DNA of 12,630 nucleotides from an uncultured Oscillospiraceae bacterium (GTDB taxonomy: Bacteria; Bacillota; Clostridia; Oscillospirales; Acutalibacteraceae), in the NCBI GenBank assembly GCA_900541975.1, contig UQLR01000030.1, forward strand, positions 1 through 12,630, in the 5' to 3' direction. Shown piece after piece: positions 1 to 9,354 of this stretch. Within the stretch, counting starts at the first letter, position 1; each line of letters opens with the position of its first letter. The position numbers were made by a program, and so were the translations under genes. The notes beneath the pieces are model-generated. The model saw only the letters and a program-made list of their open reading frames with translations. It was not told the origin of the DNA and searched no databases.

Positions 1-1
1 G

Positions 2-3000
2 ACAGAATATGTAAAAGACCCGTCTCTGGTATTCAACAGTACATCTGGCGACAATACGATTGCCGCAACGCATCGTTATCTGTATGCAAGGACCGTTACA
101 GACGGCGAAACATCCGGCGCGGTATCGATTGTGTTCTATACAAAGTGCGTTAATGTAACCGCCACAATTTCCACAATTGAGAAAAAAGACGAATCAACAA
201 GCGAAATTGGCGTTGCCTTTGTGGGCATTTTTCCGTACACAGGGTATGGCAGCGCGGTAGTGACGGTAAAAGACGGGGAAACGCAGATTGCGCAGAAAAC
301 CTATACACAGGAAGAGCTTGCGGCGCAGGCTTCAGACGGGGCGTTTTCTGCTGCGCTTACGTTCCCCCAAATTACATCTGCCGGGGAGCATCCCATTACG
401 GCTGAAATTACTTACGAAGGCGTAACAGCTGTTTCTGACCAATATGTATTGCCGGATCCTACCATCCGCACAATGGAAGCGGTTGCGTATACGGAAGGGG
501 AAGAAAGCACAAAAGGCGGTACGGTACAGGTATCCGATGCCAGTGTATTGCCCGGCGAGGAAGTTACCTTTACGGCAACGGCAAATGCAGAGTACCAGTT
601 TAAGGGTTGGTACAGCGACGCGGCGCTTACAGACCTTGTTTCCGACCAAGCAACCTGCACCTTACAGGCTGGTGAAGACAATGTAAAGCTATATGCGAGC
701 TTTTTAAAGGAATTGTATCTGCGTTATCATACCGGCGATGATAATATTACCACGGTTCCCATGCAGTGGGACCAGCAGAACAAATATTATTATTACGATC
801 TGACTGCGTCCCAGGGAACACAGTATATTTATAAAATTACAAAGACTGAGAGCAGTTGGGAAAACCATAATTGGAACGCAACGCCCAACGCCGGCGGAGT
901 AGAATGTGCGATCGGCACAAGCGGGAGCGGGGATTTCCAAATTACCGCGGCGGAATCAGGAAAGCTGACAATCATTTTCCTGACCGACGATACGGGCCGC
1001 TATCTGCTGGAGGGGATTACCTATGACATCGCATTTGCAAAACCCAATTCTCTGTATGTGCACGCGGTGGTTGGCAACGATACAGACAAAGACGGCTGGT
1101 CCAAGGTTGAAAATATAAGCGGCAGAAATTATTTCTTCCTGCCGCCCACGGCCAGCGATACGCAAATTGAAATATTCAACACTTTTGGGACAGACGTTAC
1201 AATTAACGGAACCTCTATTGCGCCCGGCCAAAAGGGAACGGTTTCCTATACAGCGGGTACACCGCTTGCAATCAGCGGCGCAGACGGGCTTACATCCGTT
1301 ACCGTTATGCGTTCCAACGCGGAGGGCGCGCTGTATATTAACAGCACGGAGTATGAGGATCTGATTGGGTATCTGTCTCAATCAAAAGAATTGTCCGCAA
1401 AGGGTACGGCGGCCATTGCCTCGGGTACGACGGTTATAAACGAAGACGTTAAAAAGATCAAGGGCAGAGGCAATACAACATGGGAGCAGCCCAAAAAACC
1501 GTTTAACGTAACCTTTTCAGACGCCGTAACGGTAGATGGCCTGACCGACACAAAATTTTCACTTCTTGCAAATTATCAGGACGCTACCCTGATGCGCAAT
1601 AGAATCCTGTACGACCTGTCTAACGAAGTGGGCATGCCTTATGCGCCGGATTCCCGTTTTGTGGATTTCTATGTCAATGGCATATACCAGGGCTCTTACC
1701 AGATGAGCCAGAAGATTGAGCTTGGTGAAGAGCATGTGGTAAACCTTCCGGATAATGCAGAGGGAGTTACAAGCGATTTTAACTTTATTTTAGAACTGGA
1801 TAATCTGGACAACCAGACGCCTGATCCGGAAGACGTTGTGATATCCAGCGAAATTAACCGGGCAATTTTAAAAGGCCCCGATCTTTCAGAGGATGCCTTG
1901 ATTTCTGCCGGGCAGCTTTCGTTTATGCAGCAAAAATTCAGGGAACTGGAAAATGCACTGTATAATGGCGGTACACTGGAGCAGCTGGCGGCGGTTGTAG
2001 ATTTGGATTCCCTTGCAAAGGCGTATCTGATCAACGAACTGGGCAGAAATATTGACGGCGGCCTGCGCAGTACATACTTTACGTATAGCGCGCAGGAAGA
2101 CATATTCTATGCTGCGCCCGTGTGGGATTTTGACTGTGCGCTGGGCAATTTGACAAGCACGGCAAGAGAAGGCTTGCAAACGGCAGATAAAACGGGCTGG
2201 TTTACAAAGAATGTAAAGATCAGCGGTACCAGTTATATCAATGCGCTTGCACAGGCGTTTAATCTTTCCGGTACGGTAGACGGAAAAACGTATGAAGATA
2301 TTGTGAAAAATGCATGGGCAAAGGAATTTATGCCGGCAATCAATAATATTATTCTCAACGCCGGACAGGCAACCGGGGAGAATGGCAGACTGATGAGTAT
2401 AGTGTCTTATGACGACAATCTGTCCGCCTCTGCTGAAATGAACTATTTGAAATGGCCTGTTCCCACATATGGAAACGGCTTTACATGGATTCCGGATGCA
2501 AGCCCGGAAGGCTATGCGGAAACCTATGAGGGCATGACGGCCTATATGAAAAACTGGTTGCAGACGCGCGCCACATGGATGACCGACGAACTTGCTTCCT
2601 TTGTGTATTCCGCACCGGCAACGGTTCAGGTTGAGCTTAATCAGGAAGTGTATTATGCTGACGACAGTCTGGTTATTACTGCGTTGGCTTCTGGCGCGAC
2701 CTATTGGCTTTCCACAGAAACGCAGGTTTCTGCCGAAAGCTTTGACGATCTTGCAGGCGCGACTTATACGTATCAATTTTATGATGGAGACGATCTGCTG
2801 CATACAACGACCGGCATAGTGGGATCAAACGTCAGCTATACAATTCTGCCCAATACGTTTGAACCAGAGAGCGAGCATAATTTCTATGTTCGTGCATTTG
2901 CAACCCCTTCTGAAGGCGCAGAAGGAACCACAAAGGACAGCGACCCGGTTGCAAAAACTGCACAGTCTTCTGTTGTATGGAACAATGCAGACGCCGCGCT

Positions 3001-6000
3001 GGAAATTTTGAAAGACAGCATTGCCGTTGAAAAGACAACTGAAGAAGTTGCAGACGAAAAAATACAGAGGACAAACAGCGTTTATGCAAACAACGGTGCC
3101 TATTCTGTAGTGGCTTCTGGTGTGGAAGCAACGATACGCGGTGCAGATGCAACCGTGTCTTATATCTATACGCTGACGCCGGACAGCGGAGCAGAGCAGA
3201 CATTGGAGGACAATACAAACTATGTTCCGCAGGCGGGGAACTATACGCTTTCGGTAGAAGCCGAGGCTACCGACGGCATACGTACTTATCGATATACGCT
3301 GCCAATTAAATATTTGGTAAACGTACAGGCCAACGCGCTTTCTGGAACAGACCTGAAGGCTACGCTGGACGATGAACCGGTAGATATTTTGGCAGAAGGG
3401 ATTTACGACCTCCAGAATTTCCCGGCGGAAGATGATACGAAAGGAAACTTTACTTTTACAGCGTCGGCATCTGTTACACAGCCTGTGCCTGTTCCGCAGG
3501 ATGTTGTATACAGCTATACTTTAAAGGAAAACAATGGCCAAGCAGCTGTGATAACAGACGAAGATGCAGACGACAGCACGCTTACGTTTAACATTCACGA
3601 CAAGTGTACAGCGGGCAATACGTATGAGCTTACGGCTGTAGCCCAGTATGAGTCGGCAGGAATTTTACAGACAAGCACAAAGACCTATAAGTTTTCAGTC
3701 AAAAATACAGGTGATCTGGTAACCGTGTTCTTTGGCGCACCGGCCGCGACCTGGGACGTTGACGATGTTAGGCTTTATACAAAAGAAGGCGACGTTTACA
3801 CGCCGGAGATTATCGACGATGTAACAGACGCAGATGGCTGGGTCACAAAAATTTCTCCTGCAGGCGGAGAGATTTCTGTTTACGGTACAGGCTTTGCGGC
3901 CACGTCCATTGCAACAGCCAGACCGAATAACGGCGTGTACAACGGCACGATCGTTGTTTACAAGGCGGTGCTTCCTGCAGAGCAATGGTTTACAATTGGT
4001 AACGGCAATACCGATTACGAAGCGCCAGACCAGGATAGCCCGGCTTATTTCCAGGCGCAGGAAGGCGGACTGTATTATGTATACGGTGAGCCCGTAAACG
4101 TTACTTCACAGTGCAATGCCACGACCATCACAGATTTTAAAATTTCTGCAGTTGCAGGCGCGCCTGTTGAGGAAACCGACCAGGCCACTGCCGCGTTGAA
4201 TGAAACCATTACGTTTAAAAATGTGCTTTCAAGCCGGTATGCTTCTTATCAGACGCCTGTAAAAGTGGAATATTATATTGGCGACCATATGGTTGCAAGC
4301 ACGGAAGATGCTTCCTCTGCAACTGTAACGGCAGATTTGCTTTTGACTAATACGCCAAATGACCCTTCTGACTTTGATTTTGTTGTTGGGAAAAGCTATA
4401 AAATCAGCGCTGTTGTAACGGACGGACATTACCGCATTACGTATCCGAACGTGGTAACAATAGCCGTTACAACACCCCAGGCAAGTGTTACCTCCATGAC
4501 GAAATCACAGGTTTTCTCAGGCGATTACCTTGCTGTCACGGTTATTGGCAGAAACCTGACCCAGGGCGGGTACAGAGTCATCGAAAATGACGGCAGCGTG
4601 TCGTATTTAAACCGTTTTGTAAACGATACGGAAAATGAGATCCGCATAGCCAATCTCAGAGCGGGACAATCTAAAATTGTTCAGGTGTATGACGGTGATA
4701 ATGCGCTTGTCTTGACGCGCATTTATTCCAGGGGTACGTTCAAAACAGAAATGGGCACAACTACGGTTGATGTCAACGTGGCGCAGACCAATAGCATCTT
4801 ATGGCTGGAAGACAGGTACCAGGGCTATGTGGGCAAAACACTAACTCCTTACTTCCAGATCTATAACGCTGCAAATCCGTTGCAGGGCACCGGCTGGCTG
4901 CCTATGGAACGTACGAATCTGGAAGAAGATAAGGGATATTTGTGGTACTTTGATTTTACAAAGTATTTAAAAGATAACCCAGATTCTGCATTGCAGGGCG
5001 TTACAGATTTGCGCGTCCAATTTAGTAAAAACAGCACAGGCGCCGACGCTTCTGGCGTAAGTGTATTGAGTGCACCGCCATCACAAAATTTACGGTATGG
5101 AGATAATCTAACGTATACAGGTGGAAATCCTGCTTCCGTCAATGGACTGGTTACCATTATGGATAAGGCAGAAGTTCCCGCGGAAATCCAGGTTCCATTG
5201 GGAGCGGGCGTAGCGGCAACAGATTATGATATTATGCGTGGGGAATCCGTCCAAATTTACGGTATTGACCGTGCAAACAGCGACAATGACGATGCAACGG
5301 CGCACATGGAATATACGCTTTCCTATGTCAAGGACGGAGGAGAGACGGTAAATATTTCTGATTTTACTTATGACACCGACGACAACAACAAGCTTGTATA
5401 TACCTGGACTGCACCGGAAGGCCCAAATGCTGACGGTGAATATGTGTTCACCATCACCGGGAAAAACTCTGACGGGACGCCGGCTACAGACAGAATGGCT
5501 GTTCACGTGGGAGAACCCTCCACAACAGCGCCGACGGATTTAAGCTATATAGGCGATACGACGGCCAGGCATATGGAAACGCTTAACCTGGTTGCACGCG
5601 CCTCCGGCGGTACCAATAAGCTGCATTTTGATTTTTATATGCAGTATCTGGATGAAAACGGCGATCTCGAATCGGAAGCGCTTGTAGGTACGACGGACAC
5701 AACAAACAGTTACCAGGCAAGCATTACTGTCACAGCGCCGCAGCAGGAGGTAGCCGTTAAGAATTATAAAGTGCGGGTGGTTGCTTATTCGATTGATCCG
5801 GAAACACCAAACGACGGTTCGCCCGGCACAAAGGATAATCCGCTGGAAATTATCCAGGATATTACTGTAACAAGGGAAGATACGCACAAAATCTATTTTG
5901 ACCCGTCTTGGTCAGGATTGGATGCAAACAACCCGTTTGTCAATACAGATGAAACCGTTACATTAACCACTTCTACCGGAAGAAAAGTATCCATGGTTCT

Positions 6001-9000
6001 TGACCCGGAAGATGAAAACGCAGAAAGAAAATATGTATTTGTAGGTTATGTAACGGAGCAGGAGCTGCAGGGAACCATGACGTTTGGCGGCGACATGGAA
6101 AATGGCTCAACGCAGGCAGTTGTAACAGAATCTGCACCTATGCATGCAGGCTATATCTATACCATGTCTACAATCGGTAATGTGTGGGGCTCTTACAATA
6201 CAAACACAGCGGGCAGTGGGTCTATAGATTTTGACACGGACTACAGAACGTACTACCCGGAAGATACAGACTTTACAGATCCTGAATATATCAGTACGGC
6301 GGACCAGAGCAAAGTAAAATATCTGTTCTTTGACAATTCTGTTACCAAGTGGAAAGAAGTATGGCTCTATACATGGGGCGGCTTTGATACAGGCACAGAG
6401 CAAACGGTTGTACAGATGCAAAGGCTGGAAAATACAGAGGGAAGAGATATTTATTATCTGGAGCTTCCGGAAGGGTCTTTAGAAGCCTGGGCCAACGCGA
6501 ACGTTCCTTCTGCAAATCCAGACGCAAATACGCAGGGCTTTATGTTTGTTGACCGCTCCGGCGGAATGTTTGGTTACCAGTATATGCAGTCTATTGATAT
6601 TAAAAACTGGACCGGTGGCATTAAAAACTCAGATGGAGAGATTATTGCAGAAAATGAATTCCACTTTGCAGAAGACTTTAAAAATGGGCATATTATTTAC
6701 CCATACTTCCAGGCCAGTCAGTATGCAAGAATCAATCAGGCGGACAGCGCGGCGGATACCGCTTACAGATACCGTGCGTATATCCAGATGATGACCGACT
6801 ACTTCTATCAGAATGTGCAGACAAAGAACGTTACATTCTATGTGGATGCGCATACCAGTACGGCAAATGCAATTGTAATTAACAGAACATCAACCGACAG
6901 CGGTCTTTACAGTTATATTCCCAATTCAATCGAAGCATATAGAACCATTGACCAAAGTACCGTTTACAGTGTTACGTTTGCCGTGCCGTATACGGTAGAT
7001 ACAGAAACCCTGCAAAACGAGATTATAGCCAAGTATGCGGTAACCATAGATGGCGTAACGTATGGTGCAACGCTTGATGAAAACGGCGATATTGCAACGG
7101 GCGGGATTGTACCGGCTGCGACAGCGCTTGATACAAGCGAAATCTGGATTGATCTGCCCAGCAGGGTACCGGCGCTGAGTATATCTGAAAACAGAGCCGA
7201 CATTATTGCATACAGACATAGTACTACCGTGTACAATGTTACAACGGGCGGTTCGCTCAATTCTTTCTCTGCCAATATCCATTATAACGACGACGTCCTT
7301 GTGCGCTCGGGTATTGGCCATTATTCCGACGGTTACTACACACTGCAGTATGCTTTCCCGGATGAAACAATTGCAGATCCGCTGAATATCTCCGTGCAGG
7401 CGGCAGCAACGCAGACAGAAGAACAGAAAAAGGCGTATCGCTTTGAAGGCTGGTTCAGAGGCCAAACGCTTGTACAGGAACCGTTTGACACGCTTGGTAA
7501 TGAACAATATACATATGTATATACGCCGGTCAGCACAGACAGAGTGAACTTTACGGCTCGCTTCAGGGTAAGAACAGGTGCAGATACATACACCTCTTAC
7601 TTTATATTGACAAAGGATATGCTGGCAAGCGAGGAGGATCCATGGACGGTAGAGGGGCTCAGATGGCAAGCCTTCAACGCTGCCGGCGTGGAAGATGCTT
7701 CTGTTATCGGCGATGGAAAACCGGTTGACATTGAGCCGGTCACAATGGTTAACGGAATCAGCTATGATATTGACGGTTATATTTTCAGGGTGAGCTATCA
7801 CAGCAATATTGCAACGATCCGTTTCTATGAGGATGGCGTAGATCCGGCCACCGAAACAAAGCGGGCGACAGCGTTGCTCAATGTGGCAGACGGTATACGA
7901 AATAATAAGGTATATTATATAACAAGCTATAACGATTACCATTCATCAATTGGCATTGCAGATTCTGTTCACGGGTGGTATAATCTTAAGTATGTGGCTA
8001 CATTCGAGTACCCGGTGGAAACAGAGCGTTTCTATCAAGACGGCGATGTATTGACGCACGAACAGCTGCAAAGCGTCGATACGGTTGTAAAACCGCTTGA
8101 GGTATATGTTTCTGCAGACCTTACAAAAATATTCCCAAGAGTGGACAGCCGCGTAAATGAATATTTCTGGCCCGCACCTACAGCAGACCAGCTCAAATTC
8201 AGGGAAAGCAACACGGTCAATATTATTCCGCAAAAGGTAGAAACCAGGCAATATTCGGTAACGCTTGTCAATGCGCTGGAAGAAGCCGGCGGTGTGGAAG
8301 TATCGGTGGGTACGCTTAACAGTACGCCTGAAATTAAAAATATCAGTTCGAAGCCAATTGAAGTAGAGGATGAAACTTCGATTCCCTATGTTCAGTATAC
8401 AGATCCGAACAAAACCTCTACACAGGTGGAATATCTTTACGGCATAACAGTTGAAGCACCCAGGGAGTCTACCGATGCGAGCGGTGAAACGTGTACTTTC
8501 TCTGGCTGGTACGACGTTCATTCCCGGCAGATGGTTTCCTACAGGGAGAAGTTTACTACAATTATAACGCAGGATACGGTGCTTATGCCTGTATACAGCG
8601 ATAATACAACGTTGCATACGCAAATGCCGGGAGCGTCTATTGATCAGGTTATTTATGAAACCTATGTGGAAAACTCTGTAGATAAAGTAAAAATTGTATA
8701 TTCTACACGCCTAATTAATCCAATGGCGCAATCTAATGCAAAGCTGTACGTACAAAGAGCAATTATAGACGGCAGCCAGGCGCCCACTGAGCAGGATTGG
8801 TCTGCACCTGTGGATATTACCGCAAGCCTAAACAAGGATAACCGCGGCAATGTGCTGATCCGGGCCAATATCTATGACGAAAGCGGCGCGGTGAGCACAA
8901 CCAGGTATTATTTACGCGCTTATGTGGAATACAAGGACGAAGACGGCACCATTCAGAAAGTATACAGCAATGTTGAAGTCGGTTCGCCGGTAAATATTCC

Positions 9001-9016
9001 AGGAATTTTAAATTGA
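2..9016 (+). CDS. Giant CotH-kinase-domain surface/secreted protein (C-terminal 3004 aa, 5' end outside window)
   Basis: The frame is open from base 2 with no stop, so the real start is upstream; the GTG at 131 is internal. The protein ends at a TGA (9014-9016). The recognisable core is a CotH-type atypical protein kinase domain. Around it are an InlB-B-like repeat before CotH (about 461-703, with F-K-G-W), two more late in the protein (about 7400-7570 with F-E-G-W-F; about 8460-8602 with F-S-G-W-Y), starch-binding-like beta modules (about 704-1020, 3716-4120, 6317-6560) and many Ig/Fn3-like segments. This composition is typical of secreted or surface proteins of gut Clostridia. Signal peptide and N-terminus are not visible. 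The C-terminus (GSPVNIPGILN) has no LPxTG, no hydrophobic tail, no dockerin and no SLH domain, so any anchoring must lie upstream or be non-covalent. The substrate is unknown; glycan adhesion is inferred only from the module types. The CotH call is firm, the other module names are moderate. Confidence 0.9.
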   Translation, partial: TEYVKDPSLVFNSTSGDNTIAATHRYLYARTVTDGETSGAVSIVFYTKCVNVTATISTIEKKDESTSEIGVAFVGIFPYTGYGSAVVTVKDGETQIAQKTYTQEELAAQASDGAFSAALTFPQITSAGEHPITAEITYEGVTAVSDQYVLPDPTIRTMEAVAYTEGEESTKGGTVQVSDASVLPGEEVTFTATANAEYQFKGWYSDAALTDLVSDQATCTLQAGEDNVKLYASFLKELYLRYHTGDDNITTVPMQWDQQNKYYYYDLTASQGTQYIYKITKTESSWENHNWNATPNAGGVECAIGTSGSGDFQITAAESGKLTIIFLTDDTGRYLLEGITYDIAFAKPNSLYVHAVVGNDTDKDGWSKVENISGRNYFFLPPTASDTQIEIFNTFGTDVTINGTSIAPGQKGTVSYTAGTPLAISGADGLTSVTVMRSNAEGALYINSTEYEDLIGYLSQSKELSAKGTAAIASGTTVINEDVKKIKGRGNTTWEQPKKPFNVTFSDAVTVDGLTDTKFSLLANYQDATLMRNRILYDLSNEVGMPYAPDSRFVDFYVNGIYQGSYQMSQKIELGEEHVVNLPDNAEGVTSDFNFILELDNLDNQTPDPEDVVISSEINRAILKGPDLSEDALISAGQLSFMQQKFRELENALYNGGTLEQLAAVVDLDSLAKAYLINELGRNIDGGLRSTYFTYSAQEDIFYAAPVWDFDCALGNLTSTAREGLQTADKTGWFTKNVKISGTSYINALAQAFNLSGTVDGKTYEDIVKNAWAKEFMPAINNIILNAGQATGENGRLMSIVSYDDNLSASAEMNYLKWPVPTYGNGFTWIPDASPEGYAETYEGMTAYMKNWLQTRATWMTDELASFVYSAPATVQVELNQEVYYADDSLVITALASGATYWLSTETQVSAESFDDLAGATYTYQFYDGDDLLHTTTGIVGSNVSYTILPNTFEPESEHNFYVRAFATPSEGAEGTTKDSDPVAKTAQSSVVWNNADAALEILKDSIAVEKTTEEVADEKIQRTNSVYANNGAYSVVASGVEATIRGADATVSYIYTLTPDSGAEQTLEDNTNYVPQAGNYTLSVEAEATDGIRTYRYTLPIKYLVNVQANALSGTDLKATLDDEPVDILAEGIYDLQNFPAEDDTKGNFTFTASASVTQPVPVPQDVVYSYTLKENNGQAAVITDEDADDSTLTFNIHDKCTAGNTYELTAVAQYESAGILQTSTKTYKFSVKNTGDLVTVFFGAPAATWDVDDVRLYTKEGDVYTPEIIDDVTDADGWVTKISPAGGEISVYGTGFAATSIATARPNNGVYNGTIVVYKAVLPAEQWFTIGNGNTDYEAPDQDSPAYFQAQEGGLYYVYGEPVNVTSQCNATTITDFKISAVAGAPVEETDQATAALNETITFKNVLSSRYASYQTPVKVEYYIGDHMVASTEDASSATVTADLLLTNTPNDPSDFDFVVGKSYKISAVVTDGHYRITYPNVVTIAVTTPQASVTSMTKSQVFSGDYLAVTVIGRNLTQGGYRVIENDGSVSYLNRFVNDTENEIRIANLRAGQSKIVQVYDGDNALVLTRIYSRGTFKTEMGTTTVDVNVAQTNSILWLEDRYQGYVGKTLTPYFQIYNAANPLQGTGWLPMERTNLEEDKGYLWYFDFTKYLKDNPDSALQGVTDLRVQFSKNSTGADASGVSVLSAPPSQNLRYGDNLTYTGGNPASVNGLVTIMDKAEVPAEIQVPLGAGVAATDYDIMRGESVQIYGIDRANSDNDDATAHMEYTLSYVKDGGETVNISDFTYDTDDNNKLVYTWTAPEGPNADGEYVFTITGKNSDGTPATDRMAVHVGEPSTTAPTDLSYIGDTTARHMETLNLVARASGGTNKLHFDFYMQYLDENGDLESEALVGTTDTTNSYQASITVTAPQQEVAVKNYKVRVVAYSIDPETPNDGSPGTKDNPLEIIQDITVTREDTHKIYFDPSWSGLDANNPFVNTDETVTLTTSTGRKVSMVLDPEDENAERKYVFVGYVTEQELQGTMTFGGDMENGSTQAVVTESAPMHAGYIYTMSTIGNVWGSYNTNTAGSGSIDFDTDYRTYYPEDTDFTDPEYISTADQSKVKYLFFDNSVTKWKEVWLYTWGGFDTGTEQTVVQMQRLENTEGRDIYYLELPEGSLEAWANANVPSANPDANTQGFMFVDRSGGMFGYQYMQSIDIKNWTGGIKNSDGEIIAENEFHFAEDFKNGHIIYPYFQASQYARINQADSAADTAYRYRAYIQMMTDYFYQNVQTKNVTFYVDAHTSTANAIVINRTSTDSGLYSYIPNSIEAYRTIDQSTVYSVTFAVPYTVDTETLQNEIIAKYAVTIDGVTYGATLDENGDIATGGIVPAATALDTSEIWIDLPSRVPALSISENRADIIAYRHSTTVYNVTTGGSLNSFSANIHYNDDVLVRSGIGHYSDGYYTLQYAFPDETIADPLNISVQAAATQTEEQKKAYRFEGWFRGQTLVQEPFDTLGNEQYTYVYTPVSTDRVNFTARFRVRTGADTYTSYFILTKDMLASEEDPWTVEGLRWQAFNAAGVEDASVIGDGKPVDIEPVTMVNGISYDIDGYIFRVSYHSNIATIRFYEDGVDPATETKRATALLNVADGIRNNKVYYITSYNDYHSSIGIADSVHGWYNLKYVATFEYPVETERFYQDGDVLTHEQLQSVDTVVKPLEVYVSADLTKIFPRVDSRVNEYFWPAPTADQLKFRESNTVNIIPQKVETRQYSVTLVNALEEAGGVEVSVGTLNSTPEIKNISSKPIEVEDETSIPYVQYTDPNKTSTQVEYLYGITVEAPRESTDASGETCTFSGWYDVHSRQMVSYREKFTTIITQDTVLMPVYSDNTTLHTQMPGASIDQVIYETYVENSVDKVKIVYSTRLINPMAQSNAKLYVQRAIIDGSQAPTEQDWSAPVDITASLNKDNRGNVLIRANIYDESGAVSTTRYYLRAYVEYKDEDGTIQKVYSNVEVGSPVNIPGILN
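461..703 (+). other. InlB-B-like repeat domain in the giant protein
   Basis: A segment of about 80 residues has the pattern of Listeria/Bacteroides-type beta-grasp repeats: G-G-T-V-Q-V-S, then P-G-E-E-V-T-F-T-A-T-A, Y-Q-F-K-G-W-Y, and Y-A-S-F at the end. These modules are common spacers or adhesins in secreted Firmicutes proteins. Two looser copies occur near the C-terminal end (F-E-G-W-F near 7441-7458 and F-S-G-W-Y near 8500-8514). Confidence 0.6.
1325..2600 (+). other. CotH kinase domain inside the giant protein
   Basis: Hallmarks appear in the family order. GRGNTTW is at 1463-1483 (the family usually has RGNSTW). A block R-N-R-I-L-Y-D-L then M-P-Y-A-P-x-S-R-F-V-x-F-Y-V-N-G-x-Y-Q-G-S-Y runs from about 1594 to 1702. 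The F-I-L-E-L-D strand is near 1784-1801. The acidic W-D-F-D motif is at 2123-2134, followed by C-A-L-G-N. CotH proteins of Bacillus are atypical kinases that phosphorylate spore coat proteins, and paired Asp residues of the W-D-F-D region bind metal. One deviation: at 1709-1711 a Gln (Y-Q-M-S-Q-K-I-E) sits where, from memory, the family most often has Glu. The paired Asp residues are kept, so metal binding looks possible. Catalysis cannot be judged from sequence alone. Confidence 0.88.
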
Positions 9017-9077
9017 TTCGTTTAAAGTATTCTTATAGATGGGAATTTTCATCAAAGACAGATGGGAGGTTCTGAAC

Positions 9078-9233
9078 ATGAAAAAAAAGTATATGGAACC
9101 AGAGGTTGAGAAAATCCTTTTTACATTTGAACGGATCATGCTTGACCCTAATGACCCTGAGGTAGGAAGTATATACGATCCCGGCATTTCTGATCCGCCG
9201 GAATCCATACCGGATATTGACCCCTGGGGCTGA
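9078..9233 (+). CDS. 51-aa acidic Asp/Pro-rich peptide, function unknown
   Basis: The start is set by a good ribosome binding site (GGGAGGT, 9064-9070) seven bases before the ATG; an in-frame upstream extension to 9039 has no such site. The peptide starts M-K-K-K-Y-M-E-P-E-V-E-K and continues with a hydrophobic patch (I-L-F-T-F). Its second half is rich in Asp and Pro (DPNDPEVG at 23-30, DPGISDPP at 34-41, ending D-I-D-P-W-G). There is no Cys and no membrane segment. Small Firmicutes proteins with an M-K-K-x-Y-x-x-P-E-x-E opening followed by a low-complexity tail are a type I recall from gut clostridial genomes; their role is unknown to me. It lies 61 bp after the giant CotH gene with no terminator between and is directly followed by one, so it probably shares the CotH transcript. 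It could be a modified-peptide precursor or a small partner of the large protein; both ideas are speculative. Confidence 0.75.
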   Translation: MKKKYMEPEVEKILFTFERIMLDPNDPEVGSIYDPGISDPPESIPDIDPWG

Positions 9234-9247
9234 AAGATCATGATTAT

Positions 9248-9277
9248 CGACGGACGGGTATACCCGTCCGTCGTTTT
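9248..9277 (+). terminator. Rho-independent terminator after the CotH/small-peptide unit
   Basis: An 11-bp perfect stem (CGACGGACGGG / CCCGTCCGTCG) with a TATA loop forms a 26-bp perfect DNA palindrome (9248-9273), followed by TTTT. It begins 15 bp after the small-peptide stop. The T run is short, but the stem is very GC-rich. Confidence 0.85.
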
Positions 9278-9354
9278 CCGTTCAAAGTATAAAGAGGCAG
9301 CATAGCATCATTATGCGTGTCGGGCATAAATGCGCTGTGGAAGGTGTATTTGCG

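Noticed and set aside
131..133. GTG as the start of the giant protein
   Set aside because: The frame is open to the window edge with the same beta-domain-like sequence, and no ribosome binding site precedes it.
6926..7942. 338-aa open frame on the minus strand
   Set aside because: It lies wholly inside the giant CotH gene, has Cys/Arg/Ile-rich low-quality composition and no ribosome binding site. It is an antisense shadow, like the 305-aa minus-strand frame at 1886-2803.
9288..9293. TATAAA as a -10 box for the NusG_II gene
   Set aside because: No -35-like hexamer at 16-18 bp; that position falls inside the terminator hairpin. A promoter for this pair is needed, but I cannot place it.
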